Origin: JBEBXQ01 sp040391535 | Lineage (GTDB): Bacteria > Bacteroidota > Bacteroidia > Cytophagales > Spirosomataceae | Length of the DNA: 49,358 nt | Direction: 5' to 3' | Assembly: GCA_040391535.1 (NCBI GenBank) | Contig: JBEBXQ010000016.1 | Location: forward strand, 1-49,358 | Part shown: positions 18,399-26,898 of the stretch, piece after piece | How the letters are laid out: every line of letters begins with the position of its first letter | Numbering within the stretch: the stretch's first letter is position 1 | Made by a program: the position numbers and the translations under genes | Notes under the pieces: generated by a model | The model's input: only the letters and a program-made list of their open reading frames with translations | The model's database searches: none | Told to the model about the DNA's origin: nothing

Positions 18399-18433
18399 AT
18401 GCCGGAACTGAAATCAGATCGCAGTTCTGACAT
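18399..18433 (+). other. Intercistronic hairpin between sdhA and sdhB
   Basis: ATGCCGGAACTG (18399-18410) can pair with CAGTTCTGACAT (18422-18433) with one mismatch and one G-T pair. The 93-bp sdhA-sdhB gap is longer than the other gap in this operon. The hairpin may protect or partly terminate the message. Confidence 0.4.
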
Positions 18434-18486
18434 GCTACTTTTTAACAGTCATATTTGAATCGTTCGGACCAGAAGAATATAAGATC

Positions 18487-19254
18487 ATGAGTCACGGAAA
18501 TATGCACATCACCTTACAGGTGTGGAGACAACAAAATAAAGACACAGCAGGAGGATTCGAAACCTACGAATTGAATGGTATATCCCCTGATATGTCCTTC
18601 CTTGAAATGTTTGACGTTCTTAACGAACAGCTCGTTGAGGAAAATAAAGAACCGGTAGCATTTGACCATGACTGCCGGGAGGGTATTTGTGGCATGTGCT
18701 CAATGTATATCAACGGGCGTCCGCATGGACCATTGCAGGGGGTTACGACCTGTCAGCTGCATATGCGCTCTTTCTCCGACGGTGATACTATCGTAGTGGA
18801 GCCGTGGCGTGCAACGGCTTTCCCGGTCATTAAAGACCTGGTAGTAGACAGAGATGGTTTTGACCGTATTATGGCTTCCGGCGGGTTTATTTCGGTTAAT
18901 ACCGGAAATGCTCAGGATGCCAACAGTATTCCTATTCCGAAGGAGGATGCTGACGACGCTTTCAGTGCCGCGGCCTGTATTGGCTGTGGTGCCTGTGTAG
19001 CAGCCTGTAAAAATGCGTCTGCCATGCTTTTTGTATCGGCTAAGGTTTCTCAGCTGGCTTTGTTACCGCAGGGTCAGGTGGAAAGAAAGATCCGTGCAGA
19101 AAAAATGGTGGCACAGATGGATGCGGAGGGCTTCGGAGCCTGTACCAACACAGGAGCCTGTTCGGCAGAATGTCCCAAGGAAATTTCCCTGGAAAACATT
19201 GCCCGGCTGAACAGAGAATATCTGGGTGCTAAAGTAAGCTCCGGTAACGTTTAA
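18487..19254 (+). CDS. sdhB: Succinate dehydrogenase iron-sulfur subunit
   Basis: This 255-residue electron-transfer subunit of complex II links the SdhA flavin to the SdhC quinone site. Cysteine ligands are present for all three clusters: the [2Fe-2S] set in DCREGICGMCSMYINGRPHG plus a later TTC, then CIGCGACVAACKNAS, and CTNTGACSAECPKEISLENI. The length and Cys pattern fit the b558-type complex II. ATG 18487 begins the first beta strand (MHITLQVWRQQN). A strong terminator follows 17 bp after the stop, closing the operon. Confidence 0.96.
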   Translation: MSHGNMHITLQVWRQQNKDTAGGFETYELNGISPDMSFLEMFDVLNEQLVEENKEPVAFDHDCREGICGMCSMYINGRPHGPLQGVTTCQLHMRSFSDGDTIVVEPWRATAFPVIKDLVVDRDGFDRIMASGGFISVNTGNAQDANSIPIPKEDADDAFSAAACIGCGACVAACKNASAMLFVSAKVSQLALLPQGQVERKIRAEKMVAQMDAEGFGACTNTGACSAECPKEISLENIARLNREYLGAKVSSGNV

Positions 19255-19271
19255 ATACGTCATAATATAAC

Positions 19272-19308
19272 AAAAGGCTCTGTCTGAATTATCGGGCAGA
19301 GCCTTTTT
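19272..19308 (+). terminator. Intrinsic terminator of sdhCAB
   Basis: AAAAGGCTCTG (19272-19282) pairs with CAGAGCCTTTT (19297-19307), followed by more T. It is a well formed stem directly after sdhB. Confidence 0.88.
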
Positions 19309-19465
19309 ATTTGTGACAAAAATTCAAACGTAGCAGCACAAAACTATGACTTCCTCGTTTTACCATCTGTTATTAACCGGAACAATCTTTTGCCTGCTGT
19401 CTGAAATATTACCTATATTGCAATTTCCCCGTTCTTAAACCTTTTCATCACTCAAACCACTAAAA

Positions 19466-19873
19466 ATGAGAGTTCTATTCATACTGATACTCTGTATTAC
19501 TGCAAATGATTTATTTGCACAGTTTGGTGTAAGTTTTCATCAGTCTAACCTTCCCTTTGTCGGATTTAACTATGAAATAAAAGGCCGGTTTCTGCCTGAG
19601 CTACGCATCGGGATGGATCAATATGCAGATAACCTCTCAGTAGAAGCAGTGGGAACCTATCAGTTTCTGGACAAAGATGCTTACGAAGCCTATGCAGGCA
19701 TTGGAGGCAGAGTGGTTAACACAGAAGGAATTGTGACACCGGTGGGTTTGAATCTGTTCCCGTTCGCTGCAAAAAGCTTTGGATTTCATATTGAAGTATG
19801 TCCCATATTCGTCCTGGAAGATACGCCCATCATACGGGGAAGCTGGGGGATCAGGTACCGTTTCCTGAAATAA
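19466..19873 (+). CDS. Small exported, probably outer-membrane beta-barrel protein
   Basis: This is a 135-residue protein with a signal peptide (MRVLFILILCITANDLFAQ). The mature part alternates polar and apolar residues in strand-length segments (LPFVGFNYEIKGRFLPELRI, NLSVEAVGTYQFL, FGFHIEVCPIFVL) and ends in a terminal aromatic-rich strand, GSWGIRYRFLK. This suits a small outer-membrane barrel, although the length gives only about six to eight strands. I do not know the substrate or role. It is a single gene between the sdh terminator and a bidirectional terminator shared with glyA. Confidence 0.7.
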   Translation: MRVLFILILCITANDLFAQFGVSFHQSNLPFVGFNYEIKGRFLPELRIGMDQYADNLSVEAVGTYQFLDKDAYEAYAGIGGRVVNTEGIVTPVGLNLFPFAAKSFGFHIEVCPIFVLEDTPIIRGSWGIRYRFLK

Positions 19874-19895
19874 AGAAGTCAGGTAATCACCATAC

Positions 19896-19934
19896 AAAAA
19901 GGGCTTCCCGTTTACAAAACAGAAAGCCCTTTTC
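19896..19934. terminator. Bidirectional terminator between the small barrel gene and glyA
   Basis: AAAAAGGGCTT (19896-19906) pairs with AAAGCCCTTTT (19923-19933), with A and T runs on both sides, so it works for both convergent genes. Next to it, 19934-19949 is a perfect 16-bp palindrome (CGTCTTAATTAAGACG) ending just past the glyA stop. On the minus strand that palindrome comes before the terminator stem. Confidence 0.75.
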
Positions 19935-19950
19935 GTCTTAATTAAGACGA

Positions 19951-21240
19951 TTAGCTATAAAGCGGGAACTGCTTCATCCAGCTGTTAATCTTCTGTTTCA
20001 CCGCTTCGATTTTCGCGTCATTATCGTTGTTCATCAGCACTTCATCAATCAGCTCAACGATCTGAATCATATCTGCTTCTTTCATACCCCGGGTGGTAAC
20101 CGCTGCCGTACCTACACGCATCCCTGAAGTAGTCATGGCTGGCTTATCATCAAACGGAATCATGTTTTTATTGATCGTAATATCGGCTTTGATCAACGTT
20201 TCTTCGGCAAGTTTTCCAGTCAGATTCTTTGAACGGAGATCAATCAGCATCAGGTGGTTATCAGTACCTCCTGAAATAATTTTATATCCTTTCGTAGTGA
20301 ATGTATCAGCCATTACACGCGCATTTTTCTGCACCTGACGCGCATACTCACCATATTCATCCGTTAATGCTTCACCAAAGGCAATCGCCTTCGCTGCGAT
20401 AATATGCTCCAGAGGTCCGCCCTGAGTACCCGGGAAAACAGCCGAGTCAAGCAGAGAAGCCATGGTACGTACTTTGCCTTTAGCGGTAGTAATACCAAAA
20501 GGATTTTCGAAATCATTACGCAGCATAATCAGTCCGCCGCGCGGCCCGCGAAGTGTTTTATGGGTAGTCGTGGTAACAATATGGCAATGCTCCAGCGGGT
20601 CATTTAACAATCCTTTGGCAATGAGGCCGGCAGGGTGAGCAATATCAGCCAGTAAAATGGCACCAATCTGGTCAGCAATCGCTCTCAGACGAACATAATC
20701 CCAGTCACGGCTATAGGCAGAAGCTCCACAGATCAGCAATTTTGGTTTTTCCCGCAAAGCGGTTTCTTCTACCTTATCCCAGTCGATAAGGCCCGACTCG
20801 GGTTCAACACCGTAAAATACAGTCTGGAACCATTTACCGGAAATATTCACAGGTGATCCATGACTCAGGTGTCCCCCATGTGCCAGGTTAAAACCCATAA
20901 TTTTATCACCGGGCTGGAGACAGGCCACCAATACCGCCATATTGGCCTGAGCACCGGAATGTGGCTGAACATTGGCCCATGTAGCACCAAACAACTCCTT
21001 AATTCTGTCTATTGCAATCTGCTCTATCTGATCCACTACCTCACAGCCGCCGTAATAGCGTTTCCCCGGAAGACCTTCTGCATACTTGTTTGTCAGTACA
21101 CTACCTGCTGCTTCCATTACCTGCCTGGATGTAAAGTTTTCAGAAGCAATTAATTCGATACCCGATTCTTGTCTGTGCAACTCCTTGTTAATAAGGTCAA
21201 AAACTTTTGAGTCGCGGGCAATAGATCCGAATGAAGACAT
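19951..21240 (-). CDS. glyA: Serine hydroxymethyltransferase
   Basis: This PLP enzyme converts serine and tetrahydrofolate to glycine and methylene-tetrahydrofolate in the cytoplasm. It has 429 residues, the normal length. Visible blocks are GIELIASENF (28-37), NKYAEGLPGKRYYGG (51-65), QPHSGAQAN (92-100), LLADIAHPAGLIA and VTTTTHKTLRGPRGG, in which Lys228 should bind PLP. ATG 21240 is the family start. It is a single-gene unit on the minus strand with its own promoter, and diverges from nagB. Confidence 0.97.
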   Translation of the reverse strand: MSSFGSIARDSKVFDLINKELHRQESGIELIASENFTSRQVMEAAGSVLTNKYAEGLPGKRYYGGCEVVDQIEQIAIDRIKELFGATWANVQPHSGAQANMAVLVACLQPGDKIMGFNLAHGGHLSHGSPVNISGKWFQTVFYGVEPESGLIDWDKVEETALREKPKLLICGASAYSRDWDYVRLRAIADQIGAILLADIAHPAGLIAKGLLNDPLEHCHIVTTTTHKTLRGPRGGLIMLRNDFENPFGITTAKGKVRTMASLLDSAVFPGTQGGPLEHIIAAKAIAFGEALTDEYGEYARQVQKNARVMADTFTTKGYKIISGGTDNHLMLIDLRSKNLTGKLAEETLIKADITINKNMIPFDDKPAMTTSGMRVGTAAVTTRGMKEADMIQIVELIDEVLMNNDNDAKIEAVKQKINSWMKQFPLYS

Positions 21241-21283
21241 GTTCGTCGTTTATGATAAGATTAAAAATCAATTCAATACGCCG

Positions 21284-21315
21284 CAAAAATACATTGTATT
21301 CAGGTAGGAATGAAA
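21284..21315 (-). promoter_or_regulatory. Promoter of glyA
   Basis: On the minus strand TTTC (21312-21315) is followed after 20 bp by TATTTTTG (21284-21291). The -7 box matches TAnnTTTG fully and the -33 box is one base off TTTG. It lies about 45 bp before the glyA ATG. Confidence 0.6.
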
Positions 21316-21367
21316 CCTATTTTTATCTTAGTATTTAAATTTTTTTAATAAAGTCATGTTTCTAATC

Positions 21368-21375
21368 TATTTTTG
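21368..21375 (+). promoter_or_regulatory. Candidate -7 box for the nagB gene
   Basis: TATTTTTG is a full match to TAnnTTTG, with a T-rich tract rather than TTTG at the -33 position. It would give a leader of nearly 200 nt before nagB. In that leader ATGAAAACAAGCT (from about 21493) can partly pair with AGCTTTTCAT (to about 21531). The rest of the 335-bp glyA-nagB gap shows nothing else. Confidence 0.4.
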
Positions 21376-21575
21376 TAACTCCGATACAAAGGTGCTGATA
21401 TTAAAACTCCCTGACGAACGGTTACAGGAAGGATGAACTCAGGTCTCAGGAATCTGAAATTAATTTTGCCTTGCATCAGCCAATGTGCTGAAATGAAAAC
21501 AAGCTTAAAACATGTAAAACAGCTTTTCATACTTAAATTGACTATATTTAACGCTTAAATACTTTTTGCCGCTTT

Positions 21576-23531
21576 ATGGAAAATCAAATCACAGCCCAGA
21601 ATACTCTGTCAGAAATTTCGGGCAACCTTATTGGGAAACCGATAACATACGAAAAAATCCCAACCAGTATTTACGCTGATTCCAAAGATGCATCAAGAGC
21701 GGTTGCACGGGAAATAGCAGCTTTGATCAGGAAAAAGCAGGCGGCGGGAGAACCTTGTATTTTAGGACTTGCTACCGGTAGCTCTCCAAAAACTGTTTAT
21801 GCCGAGCTGGTAAAAATACACCGGGAGGAAGGATTGAGTTTCCGTAACGTTATTTCATTCAACCTGGATGAATATTACCCCATGGAGCCGGATTCTATTC
21901 ACAGCTACCATCGTTTCATGAAAGAACAATTGTTTGATCATGTTGATATCCCTGAAGGAAACTATCACCTGCCTGACGGCACCGTCAGTCTGGAGCAGAT
22001 ACCGGAAATGGCAGCAGCTTATGAGCAGCAGATCGAAGATCTGGGCGGGCTTGATTTTCAGCTTTTAGGTATTGGTGGTAACGGCCATATCGGCTTCAAT
22101 GAACCCGGTGCACTCATTAACTCAAAAACCAGACTCATCACCCTGGACCATTCAACCAGAGCTGCGGCCTCTATGGAGTTCGGAGGGTTGCATAAAGTTC
22201 CCCGTAAAGCCATTACAATGGGGGTAACCAGCGTATTAAAGGCAAAAAGAATAGTATTGCTTGCCTGGGGTGAACGTAAAGCTCCGGTAATCCACAGTGC
22301 TGTGGAAGGAGCAGTAACGGAGCATAATCCTGCTTCTTACCTGCAGACTCATCCTAACGTTACTTTTTTTATTGATGAAGCAGCGGCGTCCAATCTGACC
22401 CGTATGAAAACTCCATGGGCGGTTGAATCCGTAACATGGGATAATCAAATGATCAAAAAGGCAGTTACGCACCTTGCGTTAAGCCTTAAAAAGCCAATCC
22501 TGAAACTTACTGATAAAGATTACAATGATAACGGTATGAGCGATCTCCTTGCTCAGTACGGGTCAGCGTATGAAATCAATATTAATGTATACAGTCAGCT
22601 GCAGCATACCATTACAGGATGGCCTGGTGGTAAACCCAATGCCGATGACAAAAACCGTCCGGAACGCGCCGAACCTGCCAGAAAACGGGTGCTTATTTTC
22701 AGTCCGCACCCCGACGATGACATTATTTCCATGGGAGGTACATTCCAGCGTCTGGTAGACCAGGGACATGAAGTACACGTAGCTTATCATACCTCCGGCA
22801 ATATTGCTGTTGCCGATGATGAAGCTTATCGCTTCATCGAATTCGTTGTTGACTTCAATGATAAATTTAATTTCGAAGGTAAAGAGTCTTCTCAATTATT
22901 CGAAAGTGCGAAGAAATTCCTGAAACATAAGAAAGCCAGTGAAGTAGATTCTCCTGAAGTTCGTCAGGTAAAAGGCATTATCCGGAGAGGAGAAGCCAAG
23001 GCGACCACCCGATTCGTAGGTATTCCTAATGAGAATGTTCATTTCTTAGATATGCCATTCTACGAAACAGGTACTATTCAGAAAAAGCCGATTGGACCGG
23101 ATGATATTCAGATTGTAGCAGACATTATTGAACAGATCAAGCCGCATCAGATTTATGCAGCCGGGGATTTTGCCGATCCGCACGGAACCCACAAAGTTTG
23201 CTGGGATTCGGTTGACGCAGCACTACAACTGCTCAAGGGCAAAGAATACATGAATGAATGCTGGGTATGGCTTTACCGTGGTGCCTGGGCTGAATGGGAT
23301 ATCCATGAAATTGAAATGGCTGTTCCGATGAGCCCTGATCAGGTATTGAAAAAACGCCATGGTATCTTTAAACACCAATCCCAGAAAGATGGTGTGGTAT
23401 TCCAGGGAGAAGATGCCCGTGAGTTCTGGCAGCGTGCTGAAGAAAGAAACCATGCAACAGCATGCCTGTACGACTCGCTCGGTCTTCCGGAGTATGAAGC
23501 AATGGAAGCCTTCGTTCGCTGGCACTTTTAA
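21576..23531 (+). CDS. nagB: Glucosamine-6-phosphate deaminase fused to a PIG-L/LmbE deacetylase-like domain
   Basis: This is a two-domain cytoplasmic protein of 651 residues, where ordinary NagB has about 260. Residues 35-300 match NagB, which converts glucosamine-6-phosphate to fructose-6-phosphate and ammonia. Asp98 (in NLDEYYP), His171 and Glu176 (in GNGHIGFNEP) match the E. coli catalytic residues, while E. coli Asp141 is Asn169 here, as I recall for many NagB proteins. Residues 370-650 form a PIG-L/LmbE-like zinc deacetylase domain with HPDD at 378-381 and HGTH at 536-539, the usual metal-binding pattern. The second domain suggests removal of an N-acetyl group from a sugar substrate before or after deamination; this is inference. 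The long form is common in Bacteroidota. ATG 21576 fits the family. Confidence 0.92.
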   Translation: MENQITAQNTLSEISGNLIGKPITYEKIPTSIYADSKDASRAVAREIAALIRKKQAAGEPCILGLATGSSPKTVYAELVKIHREEGLSFRNVISFNLDEYYPMEPDSIHSYHRFMKEQLFDHVDIPEGNYHLPDGTVSLEQIPEMAAAYEQQIEDLGGLDFQLLGIGGNGHIGFNEPGALINSKTRLITLDHSTRAAASMEFGGLHKVPRKAITMGVTSVLKAKRIVLLAWGERKAPVIHSAVEGAVTEHNPASYLQTHPNVTFFIDEAAASNLTRMKTPWAVESVTWDNQMIKKAVTHLALSLKKPILKLTDKDYNDNGMSDLLAQYGSAYEININVYSQLQHTITGWPGGKPNADDKNRPERAEPARKRVLIFSPHPDDDIISMGGTFQRLVDQGHEVHVAYHTSGNIAVADDEAYRFIEFVVDFNDKFNFEGKESSQLFESAKKFLKHKKASEVDSPEVRQVKGIIRRGEAKATTRFVGIPNENVHFLDMPFYETGTIQKKPIGPDDIQIVADIIEQIKPHQIYAAGDFADPHGTHKVCWDSVDAALQLLKGKEYMNECWVWLYRGAWAEWDIHEIEMAVPMSPDQVLKKRHGIFKHQSQKDGVVFQGEDAREFWQRAEERNHATACLYDSLGLPEYEAMEAFVRWHF

Positions 23532-23542
23532 TCATATACTCA

Positions 23543-23576
23543 AAAATCCTTCTCTCTGTAAAGGGGGAAGGATTTT
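23543..23576 (+). terminator. Hairpin terminator after nagB
   Basis: AAAATCCTTC (23543-23552) pairs with GAAGGATTTT (23567-23576). The T run is short. It lies 12 bp after the nagB stop and separates nagB from gldH by 22 bp. Confidence 0.6.
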
Positions 23577-23598
23577 GCCGATAAACCACATCAATACC

Positions 23599-24087
23599 AT
23601 GCGTCTTTTCAGAAACAGCCTTTTCTTTTTCAGTGCGCTCTTCCTGTTTTCCTGTGATACAAATACCATCTATAAAGCGCATGAAGACATCAAAGACGGT
23701 CTTTGGTATGTTTCCAACTCTCCGACATTCAAAGTGGAAGTCCGTGATACAATGCAGCAGTTTAATCTGTATTATCTGATCCGGAATTCAATGGACTATC
23801 CCTATTATAATCTCTATCTTACCCACCGTATTTACGATCCTGACGGAAATTTTGTTGCCGGAAACCTGGAAGAAGTCTACCTTTCTGACGAAATCACCGG
23901 CAAGCCAAAAGGTAACGGATTAGGTGATCTGTTTGATCATAAATTCCTGTTCAGAAAAAATTTCAGCTTCCCGAAACCCGGTATCTATACCATAACCATG
24001 GGTCAGAGCATGCGTCAGAACCCTTTACCTTCTATTATAAGTGTAGGGTTAAGTGTGGAGAAAAGGGGTGCCAAAACCGGAATGTGA
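23599..24087 (+). CDS. gldH: Gliding motility lipoprotein GldH
   Basis: GldH is a lipoprotein required for gliding and type 9 secretion function in Bacteroidota such as Flavobacterium johnsoniae. The protein has 162 residues, the family length. The signal peptide is MRLFRNSLFFFSALFLFSC, with a lipobox ending at Cys19. Family features are LYYLIRNSMDYPYYNLYL, LGDLFDHKFLFRKNFSFP, GIYTITMGQSMRQNPL and the ending SIISVGLSVEK. The frame is open from 23359 inside nagB, but ATG 23599 begins the signal peptide. A terminator-like hairpin sits before it, so it may be transcribed partly by nagB read-through. It supports an organism with T9SS, like the cargo protein at 12.3-15.2 kb. Confidence 0.88.
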   Translation: MRLFRNSLFFFSALFLFSCDTNTIYKAHEDIKDGLWYVSNSPTFKVEVRDTMQQFNLYYLIRNSMDYPYYNLYLTHRIYDPDGNFVAGNLEEVYLSDEITGKPKGNGLGDLFDHKFLFRKNFSFPKPGIYTITMGQSMRQNPLPSIISVGLSVEKRGAKTGM

Positions 24088-24143
24088 CTATTCCGCTGAC
24101 TTTACACATCAGACATTGCATTAACTTTAGAAAAAACATTGAG

Positions 24144-24176
24144 TTATGTTTATATTGCAAAGCAATTTATACATAA
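24144..24176. promoter_or_regulatory. Near-perfect inverted repeat upstream of the beta-propeller gene
   Basis: The 15-nt arms 24144-24158 and 24162-24176 match at 13 of 15 positions around a 3-nt centre (arms start TTATGT and end ACATAA). It lies 18 bp before the start codon. It could be an operator or an mRNA hairpin over the ribosome-binding region. Confidence 0.4.
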
Positions 24177-24194
24177 CAACATCGTATCTATCGT

Positions 24195-25265
24195 ATGCAC
24201 AACCAATTTCCTACAACCCGAAGACAATTTACCAAATCCATACTCATGGCTGGTGGTCTTATCAGTACAGGCTCCCTAACCTCTTTTGCAGATACGTTCA
24301 GCGGGCATCAGGACGAAATCATAGGTCATGGCACCCATCGTTACAAAGTAAAAAAACAATGGGGGGCACTCGCACCGGAGAAATTTCCTGTAAAAAACTG
24401 TCATGAGATGGTACAGGATAAAAAAGGCCGTCTGCTCATGATAGGAGATGAAACCAAAAACAATATCCTGGTGTATGACCGTTCCGGGAAGCTTCTGGAA
24501 AGCTGGGGGCATGAGTATCCCGGCGGGCACGGACTCACATTATGGGACGCTAACGGAGAAGAATTCCTGTTTATAAGTGATCCCGACCTGGGTAAAGTAT
24601 TTAAAACCGACCTGAAAGGAAAAGTTTTGCTAACCATTCAGCATCCTTCAACAGTAGGCGCCTACAAAGCCGAAGATCCTTTCAAACCGACAGAGACGGC
24701 AATCGGGCCCGACGGAACGATTTATGTAGCCGACGGCTATGGTTCTCAATGGATACTGAGATATACCGCTACCGGTGAATATATCGGAAAATTCGGCGGA
24801 AAAGGAGACGGTGACAGTGAATTTTCCACCGCACACGGCATTACTGTTGATTACAGAGACAAGTCAAATCCCGTATTGCTTGTTACTTCGAGAGCTCATA
24901 ACGCATTCAAGCGCTTTACACTTGACGGACGATATTTGTCAACCTTATTTCTTCCGGGAGCTTTTGTCTGCCGGCCGGTCATAAAAGGAGAAACATTATA
25001 TTCCGGCGTTTGCTGGTCCCGGTTAAAATATCTGAATCAGACGCCAGACTCTGGATTTGTGACCATTCTGGATAAAAATGACAAGGTAATTTCCAACCCA
25101 GGCGGCACAGCACCCGAATACCGTGACGGCAAGCTTCAGGTAATGGTTCAGGCTCAGCCAGTATTTTATCACTGCCATGATGTGTGCATTGACCAGGATG
25201 AAAATATCTATGTCTGCCAGTGGAACGCAAAAAAAACCTATCCGATCAAACTCGAAAGAGTATAA
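24195..25265 (+). CDS. Tat-exported six-bladed beta-propeller (NHL-repeat) protein
   Basis: The protein has 356 residues and a twin-arginine signal: RRQFTKSILMAGGLIS follows an 8-residue start, so it is exported folded and is probably periplasmic. The mature part is a run of NHL-type blades, for example ILVYDRSGKLLESWGHEYPG, AIGPDGTIYVADGYG, ILRYTATGEYIGKFGGKGDG and FKRFTLDGRYLST, ending with DENIYVCQWNAKKTYPI. Such proteins resemble the lyase domain of peptidyl-glycine amidating enzymes, but they occur with many roles. The Tat route hints at a bound metal or cofactor. The substrate is unknown. It is a single gene behind a strong inverted repeat and convergent with the following minus-strand gene. 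Confidence 0.8.
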   Translation: MHNQFPTTRRQFTKSILMAGGLISTGSLTSFADTFSGHQDEIIGHGTHRYKVKKQWGALAPEKFPVKNCHEMVQDKKGRLLMIGDETKNNILVYDRSGKLLESWGHEYPGGHGLTLWDANGEEFLFISDPDLGKVFKTDLKGKVLLTIQHPSTVGAYKAEDPFKPTETAIGPDGTIYVADGYGSQWILRYTATGEYIGKFGGKGDGDSEFSTAHGITVDYRDKSNPVLLVTSRAHNAFKRFTLDGRYLSTLFLPGAFVCRPVIKGETLYSGVCWSRLKYLNQTPDSGFVTILDKNDKVISNPGGTAPEYRDGKLQVMVQAQPVFYHCHDVCIDQDENIYVCQWNAKKTYPIKLERV

Positions 25266-25310
25266 CCGGACAGGTTGAATATCTAAGGCAAAAATGGCCT
25301 GAAAACCCGC

Positions 25311-25745
25311 TTACATGGCAGGCCATGCCTGCCATGGTATACGCAATAAAATCAGCAGTAAACCAAGAGTAAAGAATATCAGGATGCTTGTGAACCGCTT
25401 GCTGCTTTCACCGGGTTTTTTAGCCTTTGAATAACCAATCGTAACCAGAACAGCGGCAAGAATCATACTTAACGGATGCTCAAGTGCATACAGCCTGCTC
25501 AGAGAATCAGACATCGCTTCTCCGGACAGATTACTGAACCCCAGCGGAGAAACAAAGTAAAGCACAAGACCTACCAATACCATAGTGTGGGTGGCGATCA
25601 GGCCGATAAGTGCCGTCTTTCTGTTTTTGTCGGTAAAAGGTTTCTGACTGCTGTAGGCAATCAACGTAGCAATAATTGAATAAGCCAATGCTGCCAGCAG
25701 CACATAAGCCAGCATCGAATGTAGGTGTTTAAAGCCTGTATACAT
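25311..25745 (-). CDS. Four-helix membrane protein, possibly cytochrome b-like
   Basis: This 144-residue integral membrane protein has four hydrophobic helices (LAYVLLAALAYSIIATLIAY, ALIGLIATHTMVLVGLVLYF, EHPLSMILAAVLVTIGY, ILIFFTLGLLLILLRIPW). Histidines near the membrane face or inside helices (KHLHSML, ATHTMV, LEHPLS) could bind heme, and similar Bacteroidota proteins are sometimes labelled cytochrome b. That label is unproven here. The last codons and the stop lie in a strong inverted repeat (CATGGCAGG at 25314-25322 with CCTGCCATG at 25328-25336). It is a single gene, and the 208 bp between it and the SDR gene hold nothing I can support. Confidence 0.75.
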   Translation of the reverse strand: MYTGFKHLHSMLAYVLLAALAYSIIATLIAYSSQKPFTDKNRKTALIGLIATHTMVLVGLVLYFVSPLGFSNLSGEAMSDSLSRLYALEHPLSMILAAVLVTIGYSKAKKPGESSKRFTSILIFFTLGLLLILLRIPWQAWPAM

Positions 25746-25953
25746 GGTATAACAATGGATTTTAATGAAATCAGATTAATCATTCAATTTCCCCAAAGGT
25801 CTACAATTTAGCTTGATATGCCTACTTTTTATCCGATTTTATGTACAAAAACAGTAATTATCTCCGGCCTCTCAGTCAGTCTGTAATACTCTTGCCCTGT
25901 TTCACACAAAAAGGTAATCTGCCACACTACCCTCCTGCTCTGCTATTTCCCGT

Positions 25954-26709
25954 TTACTGTGCAAGATATCCGCCATCCACCGGATAATAAGCACCCGTAA
26001 TGAAAGAGGCCTTATCTGTACTCAACCATAGTACCAGCTCTGCGACTTCTTCTGGCCGGCCTAATCTTCCCATCGGATGTTTACTTTCCAGCCATTTAAA
26101 AGTTGCTTCATCAAAATCGTCCAGTAGTGGCGTTTTAATAAACGCAGGCCCTACAGCATTGGCCCGGATCCCGGCCGGACCATATTCAAGCGCGATGTTT
26201 TTGGTAAGCCCGACTACACCATGCTTGGCCGCTACATAGGCCGCGCTGTTCGCAAACCCTACGCTTCCAAGAATGGATGCCATGTTTACGATCGCGCCTC
26301 CACCCGACTTCAGCATAGCCGGAATCTGATATCTCATCCCGTAAAAAACACCAGACAGATTAATGGCTATTACCTTATCCCAACCATCCACCGGATATTC
26401 ACCTGTTGGAGCGGAAGGCCCGCCGATACCGGCATTATTACACGCAATATGCAGGCCCCCGTAGGTTTCAACAGCCTTATCCACCAGTTTTTCATTATCT
26501 TCAGGCAGAGAGGTATCCGCTTTAAAAAATACGGCACTACCGCCGGCATCCTGTATCAGTTTCACCGTTTCTTCCCCTTTTGCTGTATTTACATCAGACA
26601 CCACTACACTGGCACCTTCCGTTGCATAAGCAAGTGCAACACTTCTCCCTATACCGGAAGCAGCTCCCGTTACAATCGCAGTTTTACCCGTTAATATCTT
26701 CATATCCAT
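25954..26709 (-). CDS. Short-chain dehydrogenase/reductase (SDR), classical type
   Basis: This NAD(P)-dependent oxidoreductase of 251 residues has the usual length and a Rossmann fold. Visible motifs are TGAASGIGRS (cofactor binding, near residue 15), CNNAGIGG (NNAG), Ser in NMASILGSVG, the catalytic YVAAK pair in AAYVAAKHGVVGLTK, and the C-terminal FITGAYYPVDGGYLAQ. An Asp after the second beta strand (VVVSDVNTAKG) favours NAD over NADP. The sequence resembles glucose 1-dehydrogenase-like SDRs, but the substrate cannot be told. Starts at 26709 and 26703 are both ATG, and the longer is used. It is divergent from the small gene at 26.9 kb, with a palindrome between them. Confidence 0.92.
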   Translation of the reverse strand: MDMKILTGKTAIVTGAASGIGRSVALAYATEGASVVVSDVNTAKGEETVKLIQDAGGSAVFFKADTSLPEDNEKLVDKAVETYGGLHIACNNAGIGGPSAPTGEYPVDGWDKVIAINLSGVFYGMRYQIPAMLKSGGGAIVNMASILGSVGFANSAAYVAAKHGVVGLTKNIALEYGPAGIRANAVGPAFIKTPLLDDFDEATFKWLESKHPMGRLGRPEEVAELVLWLSTDKASFITGAYYPVDGGYLAQ

Positions 26710-26785
26710 TTAGTTTTCCAGATAACCTGAGTGATTAACCTTTTACAAAAAACAACATTATGTAAGAATTGTTTTATGATATGAG

Positions 26786-26801
26786 TCATTTTGAAAAATG
26801 A
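26786..26801. promoter_or_regulatory. Palindrome between the SDR gene and the small conserved gene
   Basis: TCATTTT (26786-26792) and AAAATGA (26795-26801) form a perfect inverted repeat around GA, in a 189-bp divergent intergenic region. It could be an operator for one or both genes. No binding protein is suggested by the sequence. Confidence 0.3.
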
Positions 26802-26898
26802 TAAATAATTTCAGAATCAATAAATGACTTGACGGAATTTTCAGTTAGTCCATTTTATAAGTCCATTTTTTTCTCATAACTTTAATACAAATAACTAA

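Noticed and set aside
22071..22106. NagB active-site Asp141-to-Asn change as loss of activity
   Set aside because: The local sequence GNGHIGFNEP, with Asn at this place, is as far as I recall normal for many NagB proteins outside enteric bacteria; the His and Glu are kept.
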